A stretch of DNA of 64,000 nt from Hemileia vastatrix (taxonomy: Eukaryota; Basidiomycota; Pucciniomycetes; Pucciniales; Zaghouaniaceae). This document shows, one piece after another, positions 11,224 to 22,800 of the stretch (positions within the stretch are counted from its first letter, which is position 1; each line of letters opens with the position of its first letter). The notes below the pieces were generated by a model. It did not search any database and was not told where the DNA came from. It saw only the letters and a program-made list of their open reading frames with translations. Both the position numbers and the translations under genes were made by a program. Where the stretch lies: assembly GCA_030280995.1 (NCBI GenBank), contig JASXTE010000002.1:11298683-11362682 (forward strand), written 5' to 3'.

Positions 11224-12724
11224 TGTCAGGCTAAGGTCAAGTACAAGGACGTGAACTAGCTTGAATAGTCAGTTGTCTAGAAGATTTTAATGGTCCTATA
11301 TGAATACTGTAGTTCTAATCCACTAAGTTGTAAAATATAATCAAATATAAAGGTCTCAGTAATATAATTCTCACTATTCTTATATATGGCTTACAATCTT
11401 TATAGTTGGTAGAAAAATAGATTATATAAATTCAGATACTATTCAAAAGTCTTATAAAAGTACTAATTGATATGTATTGTAATTGGTTTGGTTATATTGG
11501 TTAAATTGTAATGATAAAGAATGAAGAAATACAACCCAAAAACCTCCTCCTTTTATACACACTGAGTTCCCCAATGATTCCCTTGATGTACCACCCAATA
11601 CACAGTTAATCACGCCTCTAAACAACTAATAGACATTCCCATCAACATTCCCAGTGACCCATGACATAATTAGAAGAGTAATAACCGTCAAAATCCTGAA
11701 ATAACAAGGGAAATCCATCAAAATTAAAGAAAAAGACAAAAAGAGAGTATATGCGTATAAAACAATAATATTAAGGACTAAAGGAGACTTTTTAAGGTTA
11801 ATAATAGCTTAATAATAAGGGGGATTTACTGTAGAAATAATGGGGCTAATCCTGACATTATACTACGTGAAATTCCCATTCAAAAATAACCAAAATTGAC
11901 TGAGAAACCACCCAAAAACTTAAAAAAGAGCGTGAGATGTGGGGTAACTACATGCAGTTCTTGGCAGGCGCTTGCATGGGTAAATCCTTGACTAAAATTA
12001 GGCGAGTTTAAGCGTGGTGATGAAATAAAGTGCCAAGAGTGAGGTTATTAATGAAATTAGTGCATATAAACAGGGTCAATGCATTATTAATTAAGCTAGG
12101 ACACTAAATAAGCGCCTGTCGCCTATTTTAGTGTGTTTCCCCACAGTGGGCGTAGAATGTGGGGTAATTATAGTGTGAAAAAGCTAACTTTGCTAAAAAT
12201 GAAGCTATTCACACGGGAAAAAAGCAGGCAGTATGTGGCCAGTACACAGAAGCCATTTCTGGCATAAAAAACACCAAATTTGAAAAGTGTTATTTTTATG
12301 CATTTAACTAGCCAAATCAATAGTTCTAAATGAGCCCAATTGATCTGTCAAAGCGCAATTTTGATATTCTCAATTTTATAGCGCATATAGTCAACTTTTA
12401 AGTGAAATAAAGCGCATTTCTTGTTTTTTGCATAAAACAATGAATATAACAGCTTTAAGTGTACTTAAAAATTATGCAGCCTTATACTTAAGGTTCTTAA
12501 GATTACCCTAACATATCCCAACTTAATATTAAGTACATAAGACCTATAAAAGGTGGATATATGCGTGTATATAAGGTGTTATAATGGCATTTTTTGTGTA
12601 TTATCATAATTTTACTTATGTATACTATTTGTGTACTCTTATTTATTATTCCCATGTATAGTTCATGTGTTTAAAATAACTTATAAGTACTTTTTACTCA
12701 GTCCTGGAGATATACAGGCTGACA
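11224..12724 (-). repeat. 5' LTR of inner family-A element
   Basis: A 1501-bp partner of 3004-4504. It provides the promoter for the minus-strand transcript. Confidence 0.95.
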
Positions 12725-12729
12725 GTAAC
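12725..12729. repeat. Target-site duplication (right) of inner family-A element
   Basis: gtaac, the partner of 2999-3003. Confidence 0.9.
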
Positions 12730-13163
12730 AATCCCATTTCCATTTGCTTACTGTAATTTTTTGGTCCTCCTCTTGGGCTGGAGATGTTGCTATGGAAATG
12801 TTGGGTGCCACTGTTGGTGGTTGAGCCTTTATGTCAACTAGAGCTTGGTTGACTTCGATGAAACCTTGAGCTGCTCTTTTCTCCAGATTGTTGATATGGT
12901 CTACTATATTTTTGACTCTTATTGTCAAGGTGTTCAGTAGGGTGGATAGGGAGTGAACTTGTTCTTGTAATGTATTTTTTGTTTTCTTTATTGAAACTTG
13001 CTTTAAAAGCCTTTCCCTTTCCTCCAGAGACATTGGCAGAGTGTTGTTTATTATGGGAGAGTACTGGCCCTCCATTTAAATGTCCTGTAACAGGTCTTTC
13101 AGCTCTAGGTCTTAAGTTATAAGGTTTTGCCTTATTACATACAATGTCATTGTTGTCACACAT
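12730..13163 (-). pseudogene. Outer family-A Gag, exons 1-2 and 5' part of intron 2
   Basis: ATG at 13163 (MCDNNDIVCNKAK) and the overlapping MEGQ frame (12698-13075) mirror 10147-10558 of the inner copy. Donor GTATGT and acceptor TTACAG of intron 1 and donor GTAAGC of intron 2 are visible. Exon 2 begins with a TAA stop where the inner copy has CAA. The gene is split at 12725 by the inner insertion, which falls inside predicted intron 2. Confidence 0.65.
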
Positions 13164-13754
13164 TTTTACGTGGAATTTATTTAAAAGAATTGAAAGTTTA
13201 GATATGAAAACTTCAAAAAGGAGTTTTATCAGTATTTAACAATAACACTGAAGACAATTTTATTGCTTACTTATTGGTATTAAGTGAATTTCTAAGTGCC
13301 AAAAGTCAAATATGCTTTTTAAGTGGTCACTTGATTTAACTGGTCTACAATATGTAGCCGTGTTTTTATATTTAAAAAGAAAACAACTGTCAGTAAGATT
13401 CTTTTCAAATATTAAATGAATATTACAAACCAACAGAAAGGGATTAAAAGTCCTGTTTAAAAGAAAACAATTAATCAGTTTAATTGGTTTATTATCTGCA
13501 AAGTACATAAATTTAATTGGTCTATTGACAGACTCCCACTAATAACAATTATATTATGTTAAATTAGTGGTAAAATTGTTGATTCAATATCACAATTTTA
13601 TATAACAGGGCTTCTTTTTCTGAAATCACAATATAAGTGACCCCAACCTGTTGTAATTATCCAAATATCTCTATAGGGATATTATTTACATGTACCTTCT
13701 TTGAAATTTTTACTTACTGGATTATAACAGAATTCTTGAGGAAAGGTCCCCAAT
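13164..13754 (-). other. 5' leader of outer family-A element
   Basis: Noncoding and colinear with 10559-11223, but with one unit of the leader repeat. No gene is supported here. Confidence 0.7.
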
Positions 13755-15254
13755 TTTCAGGCTAAGATCAACTAAAAGGACGTGAACTAGCTTGAAAAGT
13801 CTTTTTCTAGAAGATTTTAAATGGTACTATATGAATACTGTAGTATAAATCCAACAAATAGTAAAATATAATTCAGAATAAAGGTCTCAGTAATATAATT
13901 CTCACTATTTTTATATGTGGCTTACAATCTTGTTAGTTGGTAGAAAAATAGAGTATAATAATTCAGATACTACTCAAAAGTCTTATAAAAGTACTAATTG
14001 AAGTGTATTGTAATTGATTTGGTTATATGGGGTAAATTGTAATGATAACGAATGTAGAAACAAGGCCCAAAAACCTCCTCCTTTTATACACACTGAGTTC
14101 CCCAATGATTCCCTTGATGTACCATCCAATACACAGTTAATGACGCCTCAAAACCACTAATTGACATTTCCATCAACATCCCCAGTAACCCATGACATAA
14201 TTAGAAGAGTAACAACCGTCAAAATCCTGTAATAATAAGGGGAATCCATCAAAATTATAGAAAAAGACAAAAAGAGAGTATATGCATATAAAATAATAAT
14301 ATAAAAGACTAAAGGGGACTTTTTAAGGTTAATAATAGCTTAAAAATAAGGGGTATTCACTTTAGAAATGAAGGGGCTAATACTGACATTATACTGCGTG
14401 AAATTCCCATCCAAAAATAACCAATATTGACTGAGAAACCACCAAAAAACTCAAAAAAGAGCATGAGATGTGGGGTAACTACATGCAGTCCTTTGAAAGC
14501 GCTTGCATGGGTAAATCCTTGACTAAAATTAGGCAAATTTAAGCGTGGTGATGAAATAAGATGCCAAGAGTGAGGTTATTAATGAAATTAGTGCATATAA
14601 ACAAGGTCAATGCATTATTAATTAAGCTAGGACACTAAATAAGTGCCTCTTGCCTATTTTAGTGCGTTTCCCCACAGTGGGCGTAGAATGTGGGGTAATT
14701 ATAGTTTGAAAAAGCTAACTTTGCTAAAAATGAAGCTATTCACACGGGAAAAAAGCAGTCAGTATGTGGCCAGTACACAGAAGCCATTTCTGGCATAAAA
14801 AACACCAAATTTGAAAAGTGTTATTTTTATGCATTTAAATAGCCAAATCAATATTCCTAAATGAGATAAATTGATCTGTCAAAGCGCAATTTTGATATTC
14901 TCAATTTTATAGCGCATATAGTCAACTTTTAAGTGAAATAAAGTGCATTTCTTGTTTTTTGCGTAAAACAATGAATATAACAGCTTTAAGTGTACTTAAA
15001 AATTATGTAGCCTTATACTTAAGGTTCTCAAGACTACCTTCACATATTCCAACTTAAAATTAAGTACATAAGACCTATAAAAGGTGGATATACGCATGTA
15101 TATAAGGTGTTATAATGGCATATTTTGTATATTATCATAATTTTACTTATGTATACTGTTTGTGTACTCTCAATTATTGTTCACATGTATAGTTCATGTG
15201 TTTAAAATAACTTATAAGCAATTTTTTCTCAGTCCTGGGATATACAGGCTGACA
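13755..15254 (-). repeat. 5' LTR of outer family-A element
   Basis: About 1500 bp, homologous along its whole length to the inner LTRs but with many substitutions. The left TG end has mutated to TT (TTTCAGGCTAAG), while the right end is intact (CAGGCTGACA). This marks an older insertion. The partner LTR lies off the left edge. Confidence 0.9.
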
Positions 15255-15671
15255 TTTATATTATTTATATTTTATTTTAATTTAATTATAATTTTAAGAG
15301 GAGGTGTCAGTTCTGGCAACTCTCTCCACTTAACTTAAATGCAGATTTCAAACCAAATCAGCACTTATATTTTGCAAAAAAAAAGTCACTTATTTCAAAA
15401 ATGGGTGTCAGTTATGACCTCAAATCAGCACTTTTTTTTCCCAATTTTTTTTTCACAACCACATTTTGGCCACATTATCCCTTCCTTACCCAACCTGTCC
15501 CTGTCAGATGTGACACCCTGATCTTCATTCTCTCATCAATTGTCAGCACACACCCCTCACTGAGATTTGAAACATTTTATTGCAAAATTTTAACCTGGCA
15601 TGTTTTTTTCCTTGTTTTTTTTTATGTTTTCAACTTCTTCATCTCTTTTCTTGTGACATACCAGTCTCATA
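15255..15671. other. Intergenic strip, no gene supported
   Basis: AT-rich sequence between the outer family-A LTR and the Myb-like relic. Small open frames here have no recognisable domain. This may be the oldest non-element sequence in the window. Confidence 0.5.
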
Positions 15672-16248
15672 ATGCCTCCCAGAAGTTCTAACACTCAAAA
15701 GGTAACTCAAAAAAATGCTTTATCACAAAAGTCTCATCATAAAGCAAGCCCCTTACCTGAAAAATCAAAGTCAGGACAGCTTAAAAAAAGATAATCTCAT
15801 CATCATTAATTTCATAAAAATTAAATCAAATTATGATGCTTATTTTGGATGTGAAAAGTCCACTTGTATTGGACATCCACCTTCATCAAAGGTCAATGGC
15901 TACTTATTGATGGAAAATGAAGTAAAGAAGAAAATCAAAGGGAGAATCAACATCAATCCTAAGCAAATGAAAGAGAGATTCAAAAGTTGTAAAGAAAAAT
16001 ATAGAAAGGCTTATCATGCTGCCAATATCACTGGCTTTGGTATTGATGATGATGATTTGGAGATTGGAACTACTACTGTTTCCAAAAAGCTGAATGTCAT
16101 GTGTTCTTTCTATGAGGAAATGGACAATATTTTTGGTTCCCAAGCTGATGTCAAACCTTGGTTTCTACATGATACTACTAAGGATATACCCTCTGGATCT
16201 CAACCATCCAATAATCCTCCAAAAAAACCTGTACTTCAACAACATTAA
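15672..16248 (+). pseudogene. Myb/SANT-like DNA-binding protein relic
   Basis: An ATG at 15672 opens MPPRSSNTQKVTQKN..., a Ser/Lys-rich start. Its frame stops after a run of seven A (15783-15789). The downstream frame continues with LIIINFIK, then KERFKSCKEKYRKAY, SGFG-like ITGFGIDDDD, and a region ending VKPWF. This helix-loop layout, with a lysine-rich third helix followed by a GFG turn, resembles fungal Myb/SANT-like (Myb_DNA-bind_3-type) proteins. A single-A slip would join the two frames. Such proteins are frequent as multicopy or transposon-associated genes in fungi, and Harbinger-type elements also encode Myb-like partners. Whether this one was a host gene or part of an element cannot be told. 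B1 inserted 5 bp after its stop. Confidence 0.5.
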
Positions 16249-16252
16249 TCCC

Positions 16253-16569
16253 TGTTAGAAATTGGTTGAGAGGTGGGGAGGAGGAGAACTACAGGCACTA
16301 TGCATAGTAAAGAGGCAGAATAGTGGATATTGTCTAAGGGGGTTATATGGGGAAAGCTCTGTGGAGTGCTTTCCATTGGACAAATTATCTAGTAATCCAG
16401 TTATTCTCTGGTCTCACTGCCAATTGGCATAGTCAGCCCTGTCTTCTCTCACTGTTAGAAGTCCCAACATAGTCAGTCTTAGCTAGTCTCACTGCTGCAT
16501 CTGGGATAGTAAGTCTCATCTTAGGCCAGTGTTAGAACTAGTGGCAGTTTTCTTTATTAGGTCTTAACA
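16253..16569 (+). repeat. 5' LTR of family-B element B1
   Basis: It begins TGTTAGAAATTGG and ends GGTCTTAACA, homologous to the B2 LTRs (48430-48902 and 54099-54531). It is shorter because it has fewer of the internal units containing CACTGTTGGTAGCCCCAACA. Confidence 0.85.
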
Positions 16570-16606
16570 TTTTTTCAAATCATAATTGGTGCACTACCAA
16601 AAAACA

Positions 16607-17610
16607 ATGAACCCCTCAGGTCAACCTGATGCAGCAACCCTTGCTGCAATGCAAGAGTGAATGGCATGCTTACAAGAAAAAACACCAGACTCATGGAACA
16701 TCTAGCGGAGAAAATTCCCTAATACCATGGATCCACAGAAGCAGAACTAGACACTGCTGAAGCTGGGGCACAGGCATGGCCTGTGACACTAGCACAACTT
16801 GTTAAAGGCCCAAAGATTGCTATCCCAGATATCTTTGATGGAAAGCAGGGTCCCCAGATGGATCAGTACCAATCACAGGTAAATCTTTATGTCCTGCTCA
16901 TCTTCAATCAGTTCCCAGATGAGCAATCAAAAATTGGATTCACAATCTCATACCTCACAGACAAGACGGCACGATGGGTGAGGCCATATACAAAGGAACT
17001 CCTTGAAAATGGCAAGTTGGAAACAGATTTCTGTCAGTTCATTGTGGCATTTGAATTAGCATTTGGAGATCCCAATGTGACCACAACATCAGAGCATTCT
17101 CTCAACCAGTTGTGACAGAACCACTCTGTCACTGAGCATGTGTCTGAATTCCAGGGCCACACCAGCTATGTTACAACATGGGGAGAAAGAGCACTCATGT
17201 TTCACTTTAGAAATGGGCTCTAACAAAAAATCAGGAACAACCTAATTAGTCACCCTCTTCCAACCTCCCTCCAAGCACTCATGGAACTAGCTATCCAAAT
17301 TGACAATGAAGTCATGCATCAGCAAATGGATGGTTGAAGTGGTGCTTGTCAGTAGCACAACTATGCCCCATTAGGTGGGGCCAGTGTAAGGGACTCAAAC
17401 ACCATGGCCATTGATACAGTCAACATACATGGCGCTAGTGGGAAAAAAAGGCTATCTGATGAGGAATACCAGAAGTGTATGAGTAAAGGGCTTTTCCTCC
17501 AATGTGGAAATGGTGATTATCTAGCAAGGGAGTGTAAGGAGAAGATCAGGGGTAGTGAGGTGGAGGATAGTGCAGGTAGGGTGCAGGTAAAAGAAAGTGC
17601 TCAGGAGTGA
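16607..17610 (+). pseudogene. B1 Gag pseudogene
   Basis: Homologous to the B2 Gag (48940-49953). ATG 16607 opens MNPSGQPDAATLAAM but meets TGA after 17 codons. The capsid segment is open at 16783-17115 (IPDIFDGKQGP ... WVRPYTKELLENGK). A later part carries a degraded zinc knuckle (CLQCGNGDYLAREC equivalent, with the His replaced by Tyr). Several nonsense codons make it a relic. Confidence 0.85.
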
Positions 17611-18730
17611 AGGTTGTGCCCTCATTGAGAATATTAGAGGGAAAGAATAAGGGGGGTTTGGTAGAAGAATTTTCAGCATGTAAGCCACTTGAAGTAAATG
17701 ATAATCATATTATACTAAACTTACCTTTAATGACCCTTGATTCCACAAAAAATGTATGATACCTACTTGACTGTGGGGCCACAGACTGTTTTATTTCTAA
17801 CAAGTTTTTACAGAGAAATAAAATAAAATTGAAAAATTGGACCACCCTAGGCATCTAATTATGTTTTACGGATCCCCAGGTGGGGGATGAGAAGTAAGAG
17901 AAAAGGTTTTTTACTGGTTTTGATGTGACAGAAAAGAGTTTCGGTGCAGGGCATATGTGAAAAACCTGAAGGAAAAGTACAACATGATACTGGGTATGAC
18001 ATGGCTGGACCAATATAACCAACACATTGACTGGAAGGAAAAGAAGGTTCAGATGGGAAGGAAAGGGGATTCTGGCACTAAAGTATTGGCTCCCTGGCCC
18101 CTGAGAGGGCCAGGGGCCCATCCTGGAAAGTGTTCTGATGTTTTGTTATCATCAGCTGACTTGCCACCAGAAATGATGCTTTCTCTTTATTCTAAGAAGC
18201 AGGCTAGGGATAGGTTGTCAACGGGGAGCACCAGAGAGGGACAAAAAGGAGAAGAAAGGTGTCTAAAGGAGGAGAAGGCACAAAAGAAGAAGGATAAGGC
18301 AAAAGATGGGAAGGTGGATGGCACAGAGAAAGAATTTGTCCCCTGGCCTCTGCAGGGGCCAGGGGCCCCTCCCAGAGAGTCTCCTGGTGATTCATTATCA
18401 TCAGTAGACTTGCTGCAAGAACTGACACCTTCTCTTGATGCTAAGTTTCAGGACTTGGAGGGGGCTCTGGAAGAAGAAGAGGAGCTGGAATGCAACAAAA
18501 CAGCTTAGAACATATCCACCAAGATTGCAGCCAAGGTCCAGTCCTCAAAGCTAACAAAAAGCCTCAAGGAAATGGTCCCTGAAGCTTACTGGGAATTCTT
18601 ACCACTGTTCTAAGATAGAGAAGTCAAGGCCCTACCACCTCATTGACCATATGAATTTGCCATTTATCTGATTCCAGGCACAACCCCTCAATTTAGCCGC
18701 ATAATCCCATTATCAACCCTAGAGTCAACA
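17611..18730 (+). pseudogene. B1 protease and protease-RT linker, degraded
   Basis: Colinear with 49954-51300 of B2. The protease core is visible near 17765 (LDCGATDCF) but is out of frame with its surroundings. The linker at 17957-18508 holds two copies of a block around WPLxGPGAxPxxS-DxLSSxDLxxE, about 280 bp apart, as in B2. No G-type insertion is present, so this copy shows the empty site of G2. Confidence 0.75.
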
Positions 18731-19268
18731 GTGCTAAAAGAGATGATAGATGAAAATTTTAAGAATGGTTTTATTAGGGAATCCAAATCTCTTTGGGCCA
18801 CCCCTGTGATCTTTGCAGGAAAAAAGGATGGGTCATTAAGATATTGTATGGATTTTAGAAGGTTAAATGTGCTGACAATAAAGAACAGATATCCCCTTCC
18901 CTTGACTTGTGAGCTGATTGATAACCTTCAAGATGCAGAGATCTTCAAGTCCCTAGATCTTAGGGAAGGTTACCAAACCATATGTGTGAAAGAAGGTGAT
19001 GAACAAAAACTGAAATTATGCACCTCATTTGGTCATTTTGAATGGCTTGTAATGCACCTTCCAATTTCCAACATTTCAACAACAGCATCTTTAAAGACAG
19101 AATAGGGATAGATGTGGTGGTATACCTTGATGACATCCTGATTTACTCCAGATCAATTGAAGAACACCAGATATGTGTGAAAAACTGTTTTCAGCGCTTG
19201 AGGGAGGCTCAAGTATGGTTGAAACCAGAGACATGTGTTTTTTCAGTAGGTGAAATTGCCTACCTGGG
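18731..19268 (+). pseudogene. B1 reverse transcriptase, first part
   Basis: Open pieces 18731-19105 and 19042-19293 cover RT from WATPVIFAGKKDGSLRYCMD to the catalytic VYLDDILIYS and the following LREAQVWLKPE. YLDD is intact here, unlike in B2. A frameshift near 19060 separates the pieces. The domain is then cut by the 337-bp insertion J. Confidence 0.85.
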
Positions 19269-19275
19269 TATGATC

Positions 19276-19612
19276 TTTTACGCTAGAATATAAATTGCCT
19301 GAGTCAAATGAATATAAGTCAAGAGTAAGATCAAAGTTTAAAATAGAGATGCCGCCACAACTGTTGATGAGTAAATAAAGAAAAGATTAGATAAAATGTA
19401 AGTAAAAGAAGTCAACTGACAAAGAGTAAAAAGAGAGAAACAAGATGGTTAAAAAGTAACAAACGTCTCTCCCTTTTTATAGTGAATAGGGAGATATACA
19501 ATTTATGAATCAGGCACGGAATCAAACAAAAAAAAGTATAAGTTCACAGAGTATTGAATAATTCTTAGTAACTAATGAACGGAACCATTGAACGGAACCG
19601 TTTTTAATCTAA
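19276..19612. mobile_element. Short insertion J (337 bp) in B1 reverse transcriptase
   Basis: B1 is colinear with B2 on both sides, and this stretch is extra. It is flanked by a 7-bp duplication tatgatc (19269-19275 and 19613-19619). The ends (TTTTACGCTAG ... TTTTTAATCTAA) are not inverted repeats and there is no open frame. It contains a doubled GAACGGAACC near its right end and a TATA-like TTTTTATAG. It could be a SINE-like or TRIM-derived insertion; the family is unknown. Confidence 0.65.
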
Positions 19613-19619
19613 TATGATC

Positions 19620-20375
19620 ATTTCAAAAAATAAGGTGAAAATGGACCACAAGAAAGTAAAGCCAGTAACAGAATGACTGAAACCAAAATCAGTAAAAGAG
19701 CTTCAGTCATTCCTAGGCTTTGCAAATTTTTACCACCATTTTATTTAAAATTACACCCACATTTGCCAACCATTGCACAACCTCACAAAGAAAGAAGTCA
19801 AGATTATCTGGACAGGTAACCAACAAGATGTGTTTGACTACGTGAAAAGAAAATTTGTGACATCCCCTATTCTTACAATCCCTGACTTATTAAAGCCATC
19901 TTTTCTGGAATGTGACTGCTCAGATTTTGCACTAGGTGCAGTATTATCCTAATACAATGCTTAAAATGTCCTTCACCCAGTAGCATATTTTTCACAAACA
20001 CTGATAGGCGCTGAATTGAACTATGAAATATATGATAAGAAGTTATTGGCACTAGTTGAAGCTGTGTGCACCTGGAATCACTATTTAAAATGTGGACCAC
20101 ACAGACTACAAGTTATTATTTACATGGACCATAAAAATTAGAAACTTTCTTTACAAAAAAAAAGTTGACTCACCTGCAAGCACACTGGGAAGAGCTGCTA
20201 AGTAGCATTAATTTTGTTGTTACATTCTGACCAGGGAAGAAAAGTGGCAAACCTGATGTGCTATCACGACATCCTGACTTGCGCCCAGCACCAGACCAGT
20301 TAGATACTGTTGGCACTAAATTATTGAAGGGGGACCTTAAAAAGGGGGTAATCCTAGATGAAGTGGAATGGAAGG
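19620..20375 (+). pseudogene. B1 RNase H region, cut by element C
   Basis: Colinear with 51880-52630 of B2. It includes the SFLGFANFYHHF block, the RNase H segment around LECDCSDFALGAVLS, and the linker PDLRPAPDQLDTVGTKLLKGDLKKG. Several stops are present. Homology ends at GAAGTGGAATGGAAGG, directly before the TGTGG start of the proposed C LTR. The integrase half of B1 is therefore expected beyond the right edge of the window. Confidence 0.75.
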
Positions 20376-21577
20376 TGTGGTACACATCTTGCAGTAACGC
20401 AGAAAGCACAACAAAGGGGTTTTCAAAAGCACAGAAAAAGTAAACTCCCTGTGTACACTTTTTTTAGAGGCAGTATGGATATACAAGCAGTGAAAATTGG
20501 AGAGAATGCTGAAGTACATAATGGACTATAGGACAAGAAAATATAGTATGTAATTGCAGAGCCAGGGACAGCTCTAGATGCACAATATGGACTTAGGAAG
20601 TAGCCACAATATATGATACAAAGAAACACGCTTAGATAAGGACAATGTCTTTTAGGTAAAGCTGTGTCCATCCAATGAGATGAAAAACACATCAAAGAAA
20701 GAAGGTAGTGCTAGGAAGACAAAAAGGATGCAAGTAGCGCTCAAAGAAGGGGAAAAACAAGTCAGATCTGAAATAGGGAAGTCATTTGCTTAGCGTGGAT
20801 GGTTTCACTATTAGTAGGGACTCATGTGGTAAGTGTGGGCTATACAATATATTATGAAGGCGATACAGTACCTATTATTAAGTTAGGAATCTCAAGAAAT
20901 GTAGGGTATGTACAGGAAAGTGGAGCATCAGGCACTAGTAGTTATTCTTTTCTAAATGTTTCAGGCACTATTAAAACCAAGACTTATGCTAACAAATGTA
21001 CATAACTTATTGAGATACTTAGTTACCATTTGATATTTTGTATTAGTGCTAAACTTGTGTAGGAAAGCCAGTAGGGGAAAAGAGCACAGGGGTAGGGTGG
21101 TGAACATACAGGTATATAAAAACAGCACTCATCTTTTAGAAAGTGTGTAAGGGGGGGTGAAGAAATAGCAGTAGATATTTTGATTTAGATTAAAGAAGAG
21201 ATAGATATTTTTTTTTTGTACATAATGGGTGTAAATACCAGAAGTAGCGCTGTAGAGTTAATTTAATACTACAGTAAGGATAGTATTGAATAGAGCACTT
21301 CAAGAGGGAGTGACTGAGAATACTAGTGCTTACTGAGAATAGAGTTACCCAACAGATTGATTACTCACACTAAAATATATTACTCTTTCTCAAATCTCTA
21401 CAAAGTTAATCTATTTTCTTCTCCAAAAACATAGATAACCACACTTACAATATGTGCTTTCACTGTCTTTACAATTAGAGTGGCAGGCACTTCTATTCAA
21501 ACTAGTTTTATAAAAGAGAACCAACACATCTCATATTGTGTCTATAGGTTAGTATTAGAGAACTTTTTCTTTCTACA
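20376..21577 (+). repeat. Proposed 5' LTR of family-C element
   Basis: The left end TGTGGTACAC starts exactly where B1 homology stops (possible duplication gaagg). The right end TTTCTACA is followed by ATTGGTGTCCAAAAAG, which has the look of a primer-binding site (TGG start). A TATA-like TATATAAAAA lies at 21113-21122. No partner LTR is in the window, so the ends are inferred. Small open frames inside (20799-21005, 21480-21695) show no domain. Confidence 0.5.
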
Positions 21578-21809
21578 ATTGGTGTCCAAAAAGTGGAAGA
21601 CAGATTGTAAGTTCAGTTATTATTATTATTCTTTTTTTTCAGGGGTTTTTCAAAGAGGACATAATCAAGCCAGCGCTTCAAAGGAAGAGTTGTAGGGTCT
21701 ACAACAGGTGGATCAAGCCATTATCAGAGGACAGAGTAGGGCTGTATTGAAAGAATATAGTTGGTATAATTTTTTTTACTTGTTTTTTTTTTCTTCTTAA
21801 AAAGGTAGT
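21578..21809 (+). other. Leader and candidate primer-binding site of element C
   Basis: Starts ATTGGTGTCCAAAAAGTGG beside the LTR end and runs to ATG 21810. The TGG-initiated match next to a CA-ended LTR supports a tRNA primer site. The tRNA is not identified. Confidence 0.45.
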
Positions 21810-22800
21810 ATGGAACCTACAGCAACTACTTCTAGAGTCACTCAGGAAAGGATAAAATTTCCCAATTCTACAGTTTCAATACCACCCAGGGTCTTTAAAA
21901 TTATTAGGTGCAAGGATGAAAGCTTGAAATTTACTGGAATCAGCACTCAAAAGTTTTTGAGGAGGTTTGAGAAAGTGGCAGAAGTACATGGAGCATCAGA
22001 TTATGATAAAGTGTTTCAAGTGTTATTTTTTGTTTCAAATAAATGTAAAGACAATCTAGAGGAACTAGATGGTCACGAGAAAAACGACTGGTAGGTGTTA
22101 AAAGCGCAAATGTTGAAAAGATGGCCTAAACTTACTGAGGAGACAAGGTATACAATCAAGGACCTAGATTTTTTAGTAAAAGGGTAAAGGCTAGAGGGGG
22201 TATCAGCGACCCTAAAGATTTTAAAATGTTTTGACAAGAATTTGATCAGGTAGTAGATTATTTGGTCAGTAACAAAGATTTTGATGATACTAGTGTGTTG
22301 TTAACTTGGTTTTGTAAGGCTCTAGTCCCTGAGGTTGAAAATTGGGCAAAGAGGCCCCTTGATAACAAAGGAAAATTGGTTAGAAAGAAGAATGAGGATT
22401 GTAAGTATCCAGGGTTGGAGGAAGTGTAAATTACTGTGGAAGCAGAAATGAAGTTGCGTAGGGTAGAGCACCAAGCAGCTTGGGTTTCTTTAGAGGATGT
22501 AGAGGTGATAGAGGTTCTGCCTAGTACTAGATAACCTTCTTCAGCGTCAACTCCAAGAGCTAAGGCAACATCACAGGTTTCAAACTCAGTAATGGCAAGG
22601 ATTGAAGAGTTAGAGAAGAAGTTGAGGGAAGCTGCTAAACCCAAACGTAGATTTACTCCTCAGCTTTCACAATTTTTGTCTAAGGTATGTTGTTATTGTA
22701 ATAAGGAAGGCCATACAAGGATGAGTAGAAATGCCCTTCAGAAGGATAAAGAAGACAACGTTGTTTTTGAAGAAGGAACAGTGCTAATTTTAGAAGAAGG
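21810..22800 (+). pseudogene. Family-C Gag, broken and cut by element D
   Basis: ATG 21810 (MEPTATTSRVTQERIKF) begins a Gag whose capsid part (FLRRFEKVAEVHGASDYDKV) aligns with the D Gag piece FLEIFEAAADVVGASDLNRV at about 43550, so C and D belong to one clade. Stops follow at 22094 and near 22190. The C-terminal piece 22592-22800 has a coiled coil and a zinc knuckle, CCYCNKEGHTRMSR, with the last Cys replaced by Arg. Homology is interrupted at 22801 by the D LTR. The protease continues at 44895. Confidence 0.75.

Larger units (their letters stand above)
3004..12724 (-). mobile_element. Inner family-A Ty3/gypsy chromovirus, full length, nested in its own family
   Basis: This is a complete LTR retrotransposon read on the minus strand, with two LTRs of 1501 bp that begin TG and end CA. 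A 5-bp duplication gtaac flanks it (2999-3003 and 12725-12729). The LTRs differ at only two positions that I can find (3973/12193 and 4455/12675), so the insertion is very recent. Inside are a 5' leader, Gag-Pol in the order coiled coil, capsid, zinc knuckle, protease, RT, RNase H, integrase and chromodomain, and a short 3' region. The only clear defect in the coding part is one nonsense codon at 9752-9754. Removing the element restores continuity of the surrounding outer copy. Confidence 0.95.

Noticed and set aside
13260..13508. Small open frames in LTRs and leaders (also 60895-61241, 46627-47219, 20799-21005)
   Set aside because: They have no recognisable domain, are not conserved between copies, and lie in noncoding parts of elements.
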